A DNA stretch of 64,000 nucleotides from Verrucomicrobiia bacterium (GCA_026125285.1 JAHCLO010000033.1:1-64000), one strand, 5' to 3'. Positions 12,201-20,039 are shown, counted from the first letter of the stretch. The notes: a model not told the origin generated them from the sequence alone. Numbers and translations are program-made.

Positions 12201-13190
12201 CAACCGCCGGTAAATGTCTTTCAGCGCCTCTTCCTCGTTCTTCGCCGGGTCCTTCTTCATGCACTTGATGATGATCCCGTCGTCCGTGGTCGTGTCCACC
12301 ACTTTGATCTTGCTCACGCCCAGTTCGGCAATCTGTTTCACCACCGCCTTGCTCAACGGCTCGAAGGCGCGCGCCACCACCAACCCTTTGGCCTCGTCCA
12401 CCGCGTCGTGGATGAGAACTTTGTTGGCCAGATCGTCGAGTTTCTCGGCGGCTTTCACCGTGTGTTCTTCAATCTCGTAGAACAACCGCAGGATTTCTTC
12501 GTCCGTGCCCCGGTGTTTGTCGGCCTCTTTGTCCTTGCTCTTGGGGTCGGCCTCCAGATAGCTCAACGCCCGGAAAAAGGTGGTGGTCAGAAATTTGCGG
12601 CGGCGTTTCTTCCGGTCCAGATACACGTAGAGCAGGTCGTTGGTGTCAAATTGGGCTTCATACCACGAGCCGCGGTCGGGGATGATGCGGAAGGAGTGCA
12701 GCGTCTTGCCGTTGGGGTGTTGCGTGGCTTCAAAGGCAATGCCGGGGCTGCGGTGGAGTTGGCTCACGATCACGCGTTCGGCGCCGTTGATGACGAACGT
12801 GCCTTGCGGGGTCATCAGGGGGAGTTCGCCCATGAAGACGCGTTCTTCTTTGGTCCCTTTTTCGTCTCGGAGCAGGAAGGTGACGTAGAGGGGCGCGCCG
12901 TAGGTGAGGCTTTCGCGCAGACATTCGAGCCAGGTGACTTTGGGTTCGCCAATTTCGTAGGCGTGAAAGTCCAGCACGCATTTGCCGTCGTAGCTTTCAA
13001 TGGGAAAGACTTCGGTGAAGACGGCCTGGAGGCCGAGGTTTTTGCGCCGGCTGGGCGCCACTTCGGCCTGGAGGAATTCGTGGTAGGAGTGGGTCTGGAG
13101 TTCGATCAGGTTCGGCGGGGCGAGGATTTCTTTGATCTTCCCAAAGTTGATTCGTTCGGTGGCTTGGCCCGTGAGGTGGTTTGTTTTCAT
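9264..13190 (-). CDS. rpoB: DNA-directed RNA polymerase subunit beta
   Basis: The 1308 residues include the rifampicin-pocket region SQLSQFMDQINPLAEL then THKRRLSALGPGG, with the Asp, His and Ser most often mutated in resistance all present. The region GRICPVETPEGPNIGLI and the C-terminal KAQYGGQRFGEMEVWA are also seen. The ATG at 13190 (MKTNHLTGQATERINF) is chosen over a GTG at 13223, which adds 11 residues with no family support. Codon use shifts between blocks: 11420-12110 and 12560-13190 are strongly C-ending on the coding strand, while 9264-11400 and 12120-12550 are more mixed. The gene sits in rplKAJL-rpoBC order. Confidence 0.97.
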   Translation of the reverse strand: MKTNHLTGQATERINFGKIKEILAPPNLIELQTHSYHEFLQAEVAPSRRKNLGLQAVFTEVFPIESYDGKCVLDFHAYEIGEPKVTWLECLRESLTYGAPLYVTFLLRDEKGTKEERVFMGELPLMTPQGTFVINGAERVIVSQLHRSPGIAFEATQHPNGKTLHSFRIIPDRGSWYEAQFDTNDLLYVYLDRKKRRRKFLTTTFFRALSYLEADPKSKDKEADKHRGTDEEILRLFYEIEEHTVKAAEKLDDLANKVLIHDAVDEAKGLVVARAFEPLSKAVVKQIAELGVSKIKVVDTTTDDGIIIKCMKKDPAKNEEEALKDIYRRLRPGDPPTAANAKALIKRLFFDPKRYDLGRVGRYKINQKIGLKQKDDARTLTKEDLVAATKYLLRLKRGEGSLDDIDHLGSRRVRTVGELLANQCRVGLARTERLVKERMTLFDQGVEAMTPQKLINPKALSAVIRDFFGRSQLSQFMDQINPLAELTHKRRLSALGPGGLSRDRAGFEVRDVHPSHYGRICPVETPEGPNIGLIASLATFARINDFGFLETPYRKVENGRVTPHLDYLTADREETYVIAQANSLIDDKGHFTTERVVCRSRSDFVDVEPARVDYMDVSPKQLVSVAAALIPFLEHDDANRALMGSNMQRQAVPLLVTEAPLVATGLEDRVARDSRAVVMAEEAGKVASVNGSQIIITHDGKLPETKKKVRHDPAKGVWVYEIRKFMRSNAATCINQKILVHKGDSVKKGQVIADGPCTRDGELALGRNILCAFMPWNGYNFEDAILISERIVKDDVFTSIHIDEFEVSARDTKLGPEEITRDIPNLGDEALKNLGSDGVIRVGAEVKPGDILVGKITPKSETELAPEERLLRAIFGEKAADVKDTSLKVPSGTYGIVMDVKVSSKKDSERNKPSMAEEKRHVKQIEEEHRKKTDELRDQLTEAMSNILLGEKIPLDVVNSETGEIIIPANRKITKTLLRKLAEVYDRIEIDPSPIRNKINEIIGSFKKKFDDLQMQYDEETERAESGEGVDSGVIKSVKVYIASKRKLSVGDKMAGRHGNKGVVAKIVPEEDMPFLADGTPVDIALNPLGVPSRMNVGQVLETHLGWAARILGLKFATPVFDGIKEKQIRKYLEEAGEREMEAGDRQLVGENGKTTLFDGRTGEPFDQEVVVGYIYMMKLGHLVADKIHARAVGPYSLVTQQPLGGKAQYGGQRFGEMEVWAMEAYGAAYTLQELLTVKSDDVQGRTRIYESIVKGDNALEAGIPESFNVLVKEMQSLCLDVKVGYTNPIEQPAEPAAALAAVGGGNS

Positions 13191-13269
13191 AGTGGGTTCG
13201 CCCGGTGCGTGGTGTTGGCTCACGGGCCGAGCGTGGGCATGGGACTTTTCAGTGGTAAGTTAGAAATTC

Positions 13270-13435
13270 AGAATGACCCATGACAAATGACCCATGGCCA
13301 GAAAGGCAGAATGACGAATGAGGAATGACGAAGGGAGTGGTCCCTTGGTCATTCGGCATTTGGCATTTGGCATTTGGCATTTCTGGGCATTTTGCGTTGC
13401 TAGTCATTTGGCATTGGTCATTCTGCATTGCTCGG
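13270..13435. repeat. Complex palindromic repeat cluster upstream of rpoB
   Basis: This stretch is built from forward and inverted forms of 'ATGACAAATGA/TCATTTGTCAT'-like words. It includes four tandem GGCATTT units (13355-13382) and a near-perfect hairpin, GAATGAC (13323-13329) with GTCATTC (13348-13354) and an inner AGGGA/TCCCT pair. It is the same family as the rpoB-rpoC repeat at 9167-9229. It lies in the transcribed rplL-rpoB spacer. Confidence 0.75.
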
Positions 13436-13458
13436 CCTTTCTGGGCGGCGGGCGAAGC

Positions 13459-13491
13459 GGGGGGCGGCTTCCTTCCCGGACGCCGCCCCCC
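13459..13491 (-). terminator. GC-rich hairpin after rplL, possible attenuator before rpoB
   Basis: GGGGGGCGGC (13459-13468) and GCCGCCCCCC (13482-13491) form a perfect 10-base stem 16 bases after the rplL stop. No U-run follows on the minus strand, so it is more likely an attenuator, processing site or mRNA stabiliser than a full terminator. A partial terminator in the rplL-rpoB spacer is known in Escherichia coli; the analogy is inferred. Confidence 0.5.
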
Positions 13492-13507
13492 CCGGTGGTT
13501 TCGCGGT

Positions 13508-13891
13508 TTATTTGATTTCTACTTTGGCGCCGGCGTCTTCGAGTTTTTTCTTGGCGGCGTCGGCTTCGGTTTTGGGGGCGCCTTCGAGGATGGGTTTGGG
13601 GGCGCCTTCGACGAGGGCTTTGGCTTCGGCGAGGCCGAGGCCGGCTTTGACTTCGCGCACGGCTTTGATGACGGCGATTTTCTTGTCGGCCGGTACGGTG
13701 GCGAGGATGACGTCGAAGGCGGTTTGGGCTTCGGCGGCGGGGGCGGCGGCGGCGGCGGCGCCGGGGGCGGCGACGGCGACGGGCGCGGCGGCGGTGACGC
13801 CCCATTTGTCTTCGAGTTTTTTGACGAGGTCAGCGGTTTCGAGGACGGTCAGTTTGCTGAGTTCTTCTACGAGGTTTGTTATGTCTGCCAT
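13508..13891 (-). CDS. rplL: 50S ribosomal protein L7/L12
   Basis: The 127 residues consist of an N-terminal dimerisation helix pair (MADITNLVEELSKLTVLE), an Ala/Pro-rich hinge around residues 34-55, and the factor-binding C-terminal domain (KIAVIKAVREV, GLGLAEAKALVE). It forms the stalk with L10. The coding strand is heavily C- and A-ending at third positions. Confidence 0.97.
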   Translation of the reverse strand: MADITNLVEELSKLTVLETADLVKKLEDKWGVTAAAPVAVAAPGAAAAAAPAAEAQTAFDVILATVPADKKIAVIKAVREVKAGLGLAEAKALVEGAPKPILEGAPKTEADAAKKKLEDAGAKVEIK

Positions 13892-14044
13892 GTTGTGTTT
13901 CTTTCGTCTCGTCGCCTTCCGCGGCCACGGAGGGTTTAAGCCAGCGGCCTGCTGGCCGACGATTTACGTTGTGGTTGTGTTTGCTCCCGGTCCGCGGGTT
14001 TGTGCGGGTCGGAAATTTGGTTGGTCATGGGTGTGGGTCATGCC

Positions 14045-14557
14045 TTAGTCGCCTTGGTCCACGCGGGCTTGCAGCACGCGGGCCAGTTGGGTGGCGGGGG
14101 TGTTGAGCAGGGCCACGAGTTGGGTGGCGGGGGTTTGCAGGAGTCCCAGGAGTTTGCCGCGCAATACTTCGAGGGAGGGTAAATCGGCGAGGGCCAGCAG
14201 GTCGGCGCGGTCCAAGCGTTGGTGGTGGAGGTAGCCGAAGTGGAGTTTGGGTTTGTCGAATTCGGCGCCGAAGGTTTTGATGGCTTTGGCGGCGAGGGAG
14301 ATGTCTTTTTGGCCGGTGACGACGGCAAGTTGGCCGGCCAGGGTGCCGTCCAAATCGGCCAGGCCGGCTTCGCGGGCGGCCAGGCGGAAGAGGGTGTTTT
14401 TGATGATGTGCAGTTCGGCGCCGGCCTGGGCGAGGCGGTGGCGGAGTTCGGTGAGGTGGCCGACTTTGAGGCCCGCGTAGTTGACGACGATGAAGTAGGG
14501 GGAGGCGTTGAGCCGGGCCAGGTATTCTTGGGTGAGGATTTGTTTTTCGGCGCGCAT
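14045..14557 (-). CDS. rplJ: 50S ribosomal protein L10
   Basis: The 170 residues start MRAEKQILTQEYLARLNASP. The rRNA-binding N-terminal domain (VVNYAGLKVGHLTELRHRL and HIIKNTLFRLAAREAGL) is followed by a C-terminal helix that carries L7/L12 dimers. It lies 19 bases after rplA, and the spacer to rplL is 153 bases. I see no convincing L10 leader structure. Confidence 0.96.
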   Translation of the reverse strand: MRAEKQILTQEYLARLNASPYFIVVNYAGLKVGHLTELRHRLAQAGAELHIIKNTLFRLAAREAGLADLDGTLAGQLAVVTGQKDISLAAKAIKTFGAEFDKPKLHFGYLHHQRLDRADLLALADLPSLEVLRGKLLGLLQTPATQLVALLNTPATQLARVLQARVDQGD

Positions 14558-14576
14558 GGTTGGTAAGGGTTGGCGG

Positions 14577-15272
14577 TCAGTGGTGGGTGAATTCGCGCAG
14601 GTCCACGCGGACGGGCGGGCTCATGGTGGCCGAGAGGGTGCAGCGTTGGAGGTAGGTGCCTTTGACGCTTTGGGGTTTGGCTTTGGCGACGGCTTCGATG
14701 ACGGCGCGGGCGTTTTCTTCGAGCTGGGTGGCGGTGAAGGTGGTTTTGCCGACGGGAACGTGGACGTTGCCGGCTTTGTCGATCTTGAATTCGACGCGGC
14801 CGGCTTTGACTTCTTTGACGGCTTTGGCGGTGTCTTCGGTGACGGTGCCGGTTTTGGGGTTGGGCATGAGGCCGCGCGGGCCGAGGACTTTGCCCAGCTT
14901 GCGGACTTCCACCATCGCTTCGGGGGTGGCGATGGCGACGTCAAAGTCGGTCCAGCCGTCCTGGCATTTCTTGATCATGTCGTCAAAGCCCACAAATTCC
15001 GCGCCGGCCGTGCGCGCGGCGTCGGCGGCCGGTCCGCTCTTGGCAAACACGAGCACGCGCACGACTTTGCCGCTGCCGTGCGGCAGGGGCACAGTGCCGC
15101 GCACCATTTGGTCGGAGTGCTTGGGGTCCACCCCCAAGCGCACGGCGAGGTCCACGGTTTCGTTGAATTTGGCCTTGGGAAATTTGCTCATCACTTCCAC
15201 GGCGGCTTTCAGGGGATAGGTCTTTTTGGTATCCACCTGTTCGAGGGCTTTTTTGTAGCGTTTGCTTGGCAT
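14577..15272 (-). CDS. rplA: 50S ribosomal protein L1
   Basis: The 231 residues contain the L1 signature region GKVLGPRGLMPNPKTGTV with the universally conserved GPRGLMPNPK. The start MPSKRYKKALEQVD is the family N-terminus. L1 binds 23S rRNA at the L1 stalk and in many bacteria represses the rplK-rplA mRNA. The neighbour is rplK, 63 bases upstream. Codons are almost all C- or A-ending. Confidence 0.97.
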   Translation of the reverse strand: MPSKRYKKALEQVDTKKTYPLKAAVEVMSKFPKAKFNETVDLAVRLGVDPKHSDQMVRGTVPLPHGSGKVVRVLVFAKSGPAADAARTAGAEFVGFDDMIKKCQDGWTDFDVAIATPEAMVEVRKLGKVLGPRGLMPNPKTGTVTEDTAKAVKEVKAGRVEFKIDKAGNVHVPVGKTTFTATQLEENARAVIEAVAKAKPQSVKGTYLQRCTLSATMSPPVRVDLREFTHH

Positions 15273-15335
15273 TTGCTTGATGGCGGTACCAGCGAGTCGG
15301 TTTGGACTCTCCCGCGGTGCTTTTGGTTCAGATTT

Positions 15336-15761
15336 TTATTCGATAACTTCGATGCCCATGCTGCGCGCGGTGCCAGCGATGACCCGGAAGGCGGCTTCAT
15401 CGGCAGTGGCGTTGAGATCTTTGGTTTTCATTTTGACGATTTCCATGACCTGCTTGCGGGTGACTTTGCCGACTTTTTCTTTGTTGGGCGTTTTCGAGCC
15501 GGCGGTGATGCCGGCGGCTTTTTTCAACAGAATCGAGGCGGGCGGCGATTTGGTGATGAAGGTGAAGGATTTGTCCTGATACACCGTGATGACCACGGGG
15601 ATCACCAAACCGGCGTCGCCCTTGGTGGCGGCGTTGAATTCTTTGCAGAAGCCCATGATGTTGACGCCGTGCTGACCCAACGCGGGCCCGACGGGCGGGG
15701 CGGGGTTCGCCTGGCCGGCAGGGATCTGCAGTTTGATTAATCCGACAGCTTTTTTCGCCAT
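15336..15761 (-). CDS. rplK: 50S ribosomal protein L11
   Basis: The 141 residues include the N-terminal thiostrepton-region motif LQIPAGQANPAPPVGPALGQ and the C-terminal rRNA-binding helix segment GTARSMGIEV. Normal length. A palindromic repeat fills the spacer to nusG. Confidence 0.97.
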   Translation of the reverse strand: MAKKAVGLIKLQIPAGQANPAPPVGPALGQHGVNIMGFCKEFNAATKGDAGLVIPVVITVYQDKSFTFITKSPPASILLKKAAGITAGSKTPNKEKVGKVTRKQVMEIVKMKTKDLNATADEAAFRVIAGTARSMGIEVIE

Positions 15762-15773
15762 AAATACAATTGG

Positions 15774-15836
15774 TAACCGCTAATCTTCGCTAATTGACGT
15801 TAATCTTGTTTCAGTATTAGCGCGGATGAGCGGTTA
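15774..15836. repeat. Hairpin repeat between nusG and rplK (CGCTAATC family)
   Basis: The 21-base arms at 15774-15794 and 15816-15836 pair imperfectly and share the word TAACCGCTAATC (a diverged copy of it in the second arm). The loop is about 21 bases. A related stretch with three CGCTAATC units lies at 44418-44450. The repeat is within the transcribed operon spacer. Confidence 0.75.
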
Positions 15837-15842
15837 GGTTCT

Positions 15843-16391
15843 TCAGCCTTTCTCTACCTGCCAGTATTCGAGTTCCACTGGCGTGTTGCGGCCGAATATG
15901 TTGACCGTCACTTTCAACTTGCCACGGTCGGGGTCCACTTCCTCAATGACGCCGCTGAAGTTCAGGAACGGACCGTTGTTAATCTTCACCGTTTCGCCAA
16001 CGCCAAAGCTTACCTTGGGTCGCTCGGTTTCTTCGGAAGCCGTGACTGTGGCTTTGATGACTTCCATCTCTTCTTCGGTCGCGGTGTGTGGATGCTCCCC
16101 GCCGACAAAGCCAATCGCGCCCTGGGTCTCTTTGATGAAGTAGAAGGGCTTGGGAATCACCCGATTGTTTTCATCCAGCAAGGTCATGTGGATGTAAACG
16201 TAACCGGGATGCAGTTTCCGGGTGGAAACGGTCTTCTTCTGGTTGCGCACTTCCACGACTTTCTCCATCGGCACCAGTACCTCGTGGATATACTCACCCA
16301 TCTCCTCGGTTTTGAGGCGCTTCTCAATGCTCTCCTTGACCTTCTGCTCCTGGCCGGAGAGCGTGTGAATGACAAACCACTGGCTGCGCAT
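15843..16391 (-). CDS. nusG: Transcription termination/antitermination factor NusG
   Basis: The 182 residues comprise an NGN domain (QWFVIHTLSGQEQKVKESIE, HPGYVYIHM) and a C-terminal KOW domain (VKINNGPFLNFSGVIEEVD). NusG binds RNA polymerase through the NGN domain and Rho or S10 through KOW. Five bases separate it from secE. Confidence 0.97.
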   Translation of the reverse strand: MRSQWFVIHTLSGQEQKVKESIEKRLKTEEMGEYIHEVLVPMEKVVEVRNQKKTVSTRKLHPGYVYIHMTLLDENNRVIPKPFYFIKETQGAIGFVGGEHPHTATEEEMEVIKATVTASEETERPKVSFGVGETVKINNGPFLNFSGVIEEVDPDRGKLKVTVNIFGRNTPVELEYWQVEKG

Positions 16392-16396
16392 GGTCG

Positions 16397-16651
16397 CTAG
16401 AGGGTTACGAACAGATAGAACAGCACCCGGTCCACGACGAAGGTGAATATCCCCAACAGCACGATTGAAATCATCACCACCACGGTGGAGCCTTTCAGTT
16501 CATCCAGTGTCGGCCAGGTGCATTTCCTCAACTCCTCGCGCGTCTGCTGCACGTACGTGGCAAAGCGCTTGAGATGTCCCCGCCACCACAGGAAGGCAAA
16601 GACGGCTCCCACCACCACCACCCAGACCAAAATTTGAGTTGTCTCGTTCAC
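16397..16651 (-). CDS. secE: Preprotein translocase subunit SecE
   Basis: The 84 residues have one hydrophobic segment at about 7-23, the conserved amphipathic segment REELRKCTWPTLDEL, and the core transmembrane helix at about 55-80. The extra N-terminal helix resembles the multi-span SecE type rather than the single-span form. The position before nusG is the conserved one. Confidence 0.93.
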   Translation of the reverse strand: MNETTQILVWVVVVGAVFAFLWWRGHLKRFATYVQQTREELRKCTWPTLDELKGSTVVVMISIVLLGIFTFVVDRVLFYLFVTL

Positions 16652-16664
16652 AAACTAATTCTTC

Positions 16665-16754
16665 TGGCGGAGAGGGAGGGATTCGAACCCCCGTTCCGCT
16701 TGCGCGGAAAGCGGTTTTCAAGACCGCCGCGATAGACCACTCTGCCACCTCTCC
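16665..16754 (-). tRNA. tRNA-Ser (anticodon TGA)
   Basis: The acceptor stem GGAGAGG pairs with CCTCTCC, and CCA is encoded at the 3' end (16665-16667). A long variable arm and GGTTCGAATCC in the T-arm mark a class II serine tRNA. The anticodon loop reads CTTGAAA. Length is 90 with CCA. Confidence 0.95.
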
Positions 16755-16762
16755 GGCGCGGT

Positions 16763-16838
16763 TGGCAGGGCGTGAGGGACTCGAACCCCCAACCAACGGT
16801 TTTGGAGACCGCTACTCTACCAATTGAGCTAACGCCCT
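16763..16838 (-). tRNA. tRNA-Trp (anticodon CCA)
   Basis: The acceptor AGGGCGT pairs with the 3' arm ACGCCCT, followed by G and an encoded CCA. The D-arm is TAGCTCAATTGGTAGAG, the anticodon loop CTCCAAA, and the T-arm GGTTCGAGTCC. Length is 76. A tRNA-Trp just ahead of secE is the classic bacterial arrangement. Confidence 0.95.
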
Positions 16839-16928
16839 ACTAGCCTTCGAGCGCGCCACATCGTGTGCCTGACGACGACGCCAGCCAGGAAGGCCTTCCT
16901 CCCCGGCTGTTGAATACGCTTCCGTGAC

Positions 16929-18119
16929 TTATGCAACAATTTCCGACACGCGGCCCGCGCCGATGGTGCGACCACCTTCGCGGATGGCAAAGCGCAAACC
17001 CTTCTCCATCGCCACCGCTTTCTGCAATTCCACGTCCACCGCCACGTTGTCACCCGGCATCACCATTTCCACGCCTTGCGGCAGAGCCAGCGTTCCCGTG
17101 ACGTCCGAGGTGCGGAAATAGAACTGCGGCCGATAATTCGTGAAGAATGGCGTGTGACGGCCACCTTCATCCTTAGAGAGAACGTACACTTCCGCCTTGA
17201 ATTTCGTGTGCGGGGTGATGGAGCCAGGCTTGGCCAACACCATGCCGCGCTCAACCTCGTCCTTCTTGGTGCCGCGCAACAAGACGCCGACATTGTCGCC
17301 TGCGTTGGCCTTGTCCAACAGCTTTCGGAACATTTCGATATCCGTGGCTACCGTCTTGCGTGTCTCCCTCAAGCCGACGATCTCCACGTCCGACATACGC
17401 TCCAAGACCCCACGCTCCACGCGACCGGTGACCACCGTGCCGCGACCCTCAATGTTGAACACGTCCTCGACGCACATCAGGAAGGGCTTGTCCACCTCGC
17501 GGGTCGGCAGCGGAATAAACGAATCAATCGCATTGAGCAATTCTTGAATGGACGCCGCCCCTTCCGCCTCACCGGCCAGCGCGCTCTTCGCGCTGCCGCG
17601 AATGACCGGGGTGGTGTCGCCCGGAAATTGATACTTGGTCAACAGGTCGCGCACTTCCATCTCCACCAACTCCAGCAATTCCTTGTCGTCCACCAGGTCC
17701 ACCTTGTTCAGGAACACCACGATGGCCGGGACACCGACCTGACGGGCCAGTAGAATGTGCTCACGCGTTTGCGGCATCGGCCCCTCCGAGGCATCCACCA
17801 CCAGAATCGCGCCGTCCATCTGCGCTGCGCCGGTGATCATGTTCTTCACGTAGTCGGCATGGCCGGGGCAATCCACGTGCGCGTAGTGCCGTTGGTCGCT
17901 CTGATACTCAACGTGCGAAACCGCAATCGTGACCGTCTTGGTTTCGTCGCGCACAGTGCCGCCTTTGGTGATGTCCGCATAGGATATCGGTGTGGCCAAG
18001 CCTTTCTTGGCCTGCACCTCGACCATCGCGGCAGTCAAGGTGGACTTGCCGTGGTCAATGTGGCCAATCGTGCCAACATTGACGTGCGGTTTGGTTCGTT
18101 GAAATTGCTCTTTTGCCAT
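16929..18119 (-). CDS. tuf: Elongation factor Tu
   Basis: The 396 residues include the GTP motifs GHIDHGKSTLTAAM, DCPGHADYVKNM and NKVDLVDD, then the domain 2/3 sequences of EF-Tu ending GAGRVSEIVA. GGAGAG lies upstream of the ATG. It is flanked by tRNA-Thr upstream and tRNA-Trp downstream, so it corresponds to the tufB position. Confidence 0.98.
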   Translation of the reverse strand: MAKEQFQRTKPHVNVGTIGHIDHGKSTLTAAMVEVQAKKGLATPISYADITKGGTVRDETKTVTIAVSHVEYQSDQRHYAHVDCPGHADYVKNMITGAAQMDGAILVVDASEGPMPQTREHILLARQVGVPAIVVFLNKVDLVDDKELLELVEMEVRDLLTKYQFPGDTTPVIRGSAKSALAGEAEGAASIQELLNAIDSFIPLPTREVDKPFLMCVEDVFNIEGRGTVVTGRVERGVLERMSDVEIVGLRETRKTVATDIEMFRKLLDKANAGDNVGVLLRGTKKDEVERGMVLAKPGSITPHTKFKAEVYVLSKDEGGRHTPFFTNYRPQFYFRTSDVTGTLALPQGVEMVMPGDNVAVDVELQKAVAMEKGLRFAIREGGRTIGAGRVSEIVA

Positions 18120-18177
18120 TGTGCTCTCCTGCGTTGATGTCGTTAGCGTTTCTGTTTGTCCGTCACTTAAAACTATC

Positions 18178-18253
18178 TGGAGCCCATGATCAGGATTGAA
18201 CTGATGACCTCGTCCTTACCAAGGACGTGCTCTACCAACTGAGCTACATGGGC
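18178..18253 (-). tRNA. tRNA-Thr (anticodon GGT)
   Basis: The acceptor GCCCATG pairs with CATGGGC, followed by an encoded CCA at 18178-18180. The D-arm is TAGCTCAGTTGGTAGAG, the anticodon loop TTGGTAA, and the T-arm AGTTCAATCCT. Length is 76. First transcribed unit of the tRNA-tuf-tRNA-secE block. Confidence 0.95.
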
Positions 18254-18291
18254 ACACCCAATACCGACTTCATCCTGATGCGCAAAGCGAC

Positions 18292-18343
18292 AAAAAACCG
18301 CCATCCCACGTCCTTTTTGCGAAAAAAGCCAGTGGGATTGGCG
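18292..18343 (-). terminator. Terminator-like hairpin in the leader upstream of tRNA-Thr
   Basis: On the minus strand, arms at 18332-18343 and 18299-18309 pair over about 11 bases (CGCCAATCCCAC with GTGGGATGGCG) and a run of six T follows. It sits between the promoter at 18380-18408 and the tRNA, so it may be an attenuator controlling entry into the tuf operon. Confidence 0.65.
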
Positions 18344-18379
18344 CGATCTTGTCTATTTTACGGCCCTAAGACGGTGAGG

Positions 18380-18408
18380 AAAATAGGAAAGCAGGCCCGG
18401 GGTGTCAA
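18380..18408 (-). promoter_or_regulatory. Sigma70-type promoter for the tRNA-Thr/tuf operon
   Basis: TTGACA (18403-18408) and TATTTT (18380-18385) are separated by exactly 17 bases on the minus strand, upstream of tRNA-Thr. It is the strongest consensus match noted in the window. Confidence 0.75.
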
Positions 18409-18442
18409 CGGGGATTTTTATTATTTTTCTCCCCCATCCGAT

Positions 18443-18877
18443 TCACGGAAAACGAATGCGGTAAAAGCCGACAGGTAAATTGGATACAGGGTGGTCCGTG
18501 AACGAAAACTGCGCGGTTGAAACCTCCGTTGCCATGCCCAAAAACATCCACGAACTCAGATCCGGCGAACGCCAAACCGAATAGGTGGCGTTGCTCACGC
18601 CTGCGAAACCCAGCCGACAGGAAGCCGACGGAGGATTTGAAAAAGTGGCTGTGTGAATGAGAGGTCGGGGTGGTGGCAGAACGGAGACAGTGTAACTTAC
18701 AGGAGTCTCCGATTCTCCATCGTTTGCCACGAAACCAAAAGTATCGTAAGGGCTCGCGAACACGTTCGGCTCGGGCACGAAGACTACATGGGGCAAGCGC
18801 AGACGAGGGTGCTCAACAAGCGCGGCGCGCGACAATCTTGAAGAACCAGCCTGCAAAGCCACTGACGGCAGTGACAT
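18443..18877 (-). pseudogene. C-terminal remnant of a secreted repeat-domain protein
   Basis: The frame can be read as 144 residues. The middle (FGFVANDGESETPVSYTVSV) looks like the end of a cadherin/Ig-like 'VNDG' repeat. The C-terminus (YSVWRSPDLSSW then VGFYRIRFP) is the terminal module seen at the end of large secreted proteins of this bacterial group. No signal peptide or upstream domains precede it: the first 25 residues have no recognisable origin and rnhC ends 30 bases upstream. It is most simply a leftover 3' end of a much larger gene. Confidence 0.5.
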
Positions 18878-18907
18878 CTCCTCGACCTGCGGCCCGAATG
18901 CAATGAT

Positions 18908-19873
18908 TCAGTTCCGTGACCGCCACTCGACTTTCGGCGGTTCAGGCAGTCCCCGCGCCCGAAACGATGTGCGGAAATGCATCTTCGCCACCTTCGACAA
19001 ATTCTCCGCTCCGTGACGCGCCACGAAATCCTTTGCCGCCGCGTCAACTTGTGCGCTCGCGCCCTTCGGCAACTCCAACTCAAACTGGTTGCCCAGCGCG
19101 GACAGCCGCTTCACGAACTCATCCCGCGCCAGAATGGAAGCCGCCGCCACCGCTAAATCCTCCTCCGCCTTGTGCCGCTGCACCAACTCAATCTCCCGCC
19201 CCAACGCCATCATCGCCTTCTCCACCACGCTCTTGGACGACGCGAACTGATCGCTGATCGCCCGCGTTGGCGGTGGATTCATCTGATGCTTTTGCGCCAG
19301 CAGATTTTCGATCACCCGCGCGTGCCCCCACGCCAGCACCGCGTTCACGCTCCCCATCTTCGCGTGCAACCGATTGTAAGCCTCGTTGCCAATCGGCACC
19401 ACCGACGTCACGCAACCCGGCGTCTTGCGAATCAATTCCGCCAGCTCGGAAACTTTTTTGTCGCTCGAAATATTTTTGGAATCGCGCACGCCCTTGTCCT
19501 GCCAGGCCTTCAACACCGCCTCGTTCACGTACGCCCCCGCCACGCACAACGGCCCGAAAAAATCTCCCTTTCCGCTCTCGTCCACGCCGATGCGCGGCAG
19601 CAGCAAATCCGGATTCAACACCGCCTCGTAACCGAGCCGCGCCTCCTTCAACACCTCCGGCTCCAGCACGAACTCCACGAACTCCTGCGTCCCCTTGCCC
19701 TGCACGACGAGCTTGCCACTCTCGTAAAACACCACGTTGGTCTTGTCCTTCTCCCCCGCGAACCGCGCGTAAGGCACGTCGCGAAACCCGAAATGCCGCG
19801 CCTCCAGACACGACTTCAACGTCGCCGCCTGATCATCGGAGAGCTTGCAAGTATAACTCGTCAGCGGTTTCAC
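18908..19873 (-). CDS. rnhC: Ribonuclease HIII
   Basis: The 321 residues have an N-terminal substrate-binding (DUF3378-type) domain at about 1-85 and an RNase HII/HIII catalytic domain that opens with GVDESGKGDFFGPL, containing the Asp-Glu pair of the active site. DSKNIS and AAASILARDEF are further conserved blocks. It cleaves RNA in RNA-DNA hybrids in the cytosol. RNase HIII rather than HII is indicated by the N-terminal domain and by GKGDFFG. Monocistronic, divergent from rplM. Confidence 0.93.
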   Translation of the reverse strand: MKPLTSYTCKLSDDQAATLKSCLEARHFGFRDVPYARFAGEKDKTNVVFYESGKLVVQGKGTQEFVEFVLEPEVLKEARLGYEAVLNPDLLLPRIGVDESGKGDFFGPLCVAGAYVNEAVLKAWQDKGVRDSKNISSDKKVSELAELIRKTPGCVTSVVPIGNEAYNRLHAKMGSVNAVLAWGHARVIENLLAQKHQMNPPPTRAISDQFASSKSVVEKAMMALGREIELVQRHKAEEDLAVAAASILARDEFVKRLSALGNQFELELPKGASAQVDAAAKDFVARHGAENLSKVAKMHFRTSFRARGLPEPPKVEWRSRN

Positions 19874-20039
19874 GCGCCGGACTTAATAGCCGCAAAAGCA
19901 CGCAAAGGACACAAAAGATTTTGCGCCTTGCTCGGAGGAGCCGATGTAAGGCGGCTCAAATTGACAGCGTGAAGAATGCGGTGCTGCTGAAATGAATCGC
20001 GCGGAGGTTACACGGGTTACGCCCGGCGGTAAATGGCTA

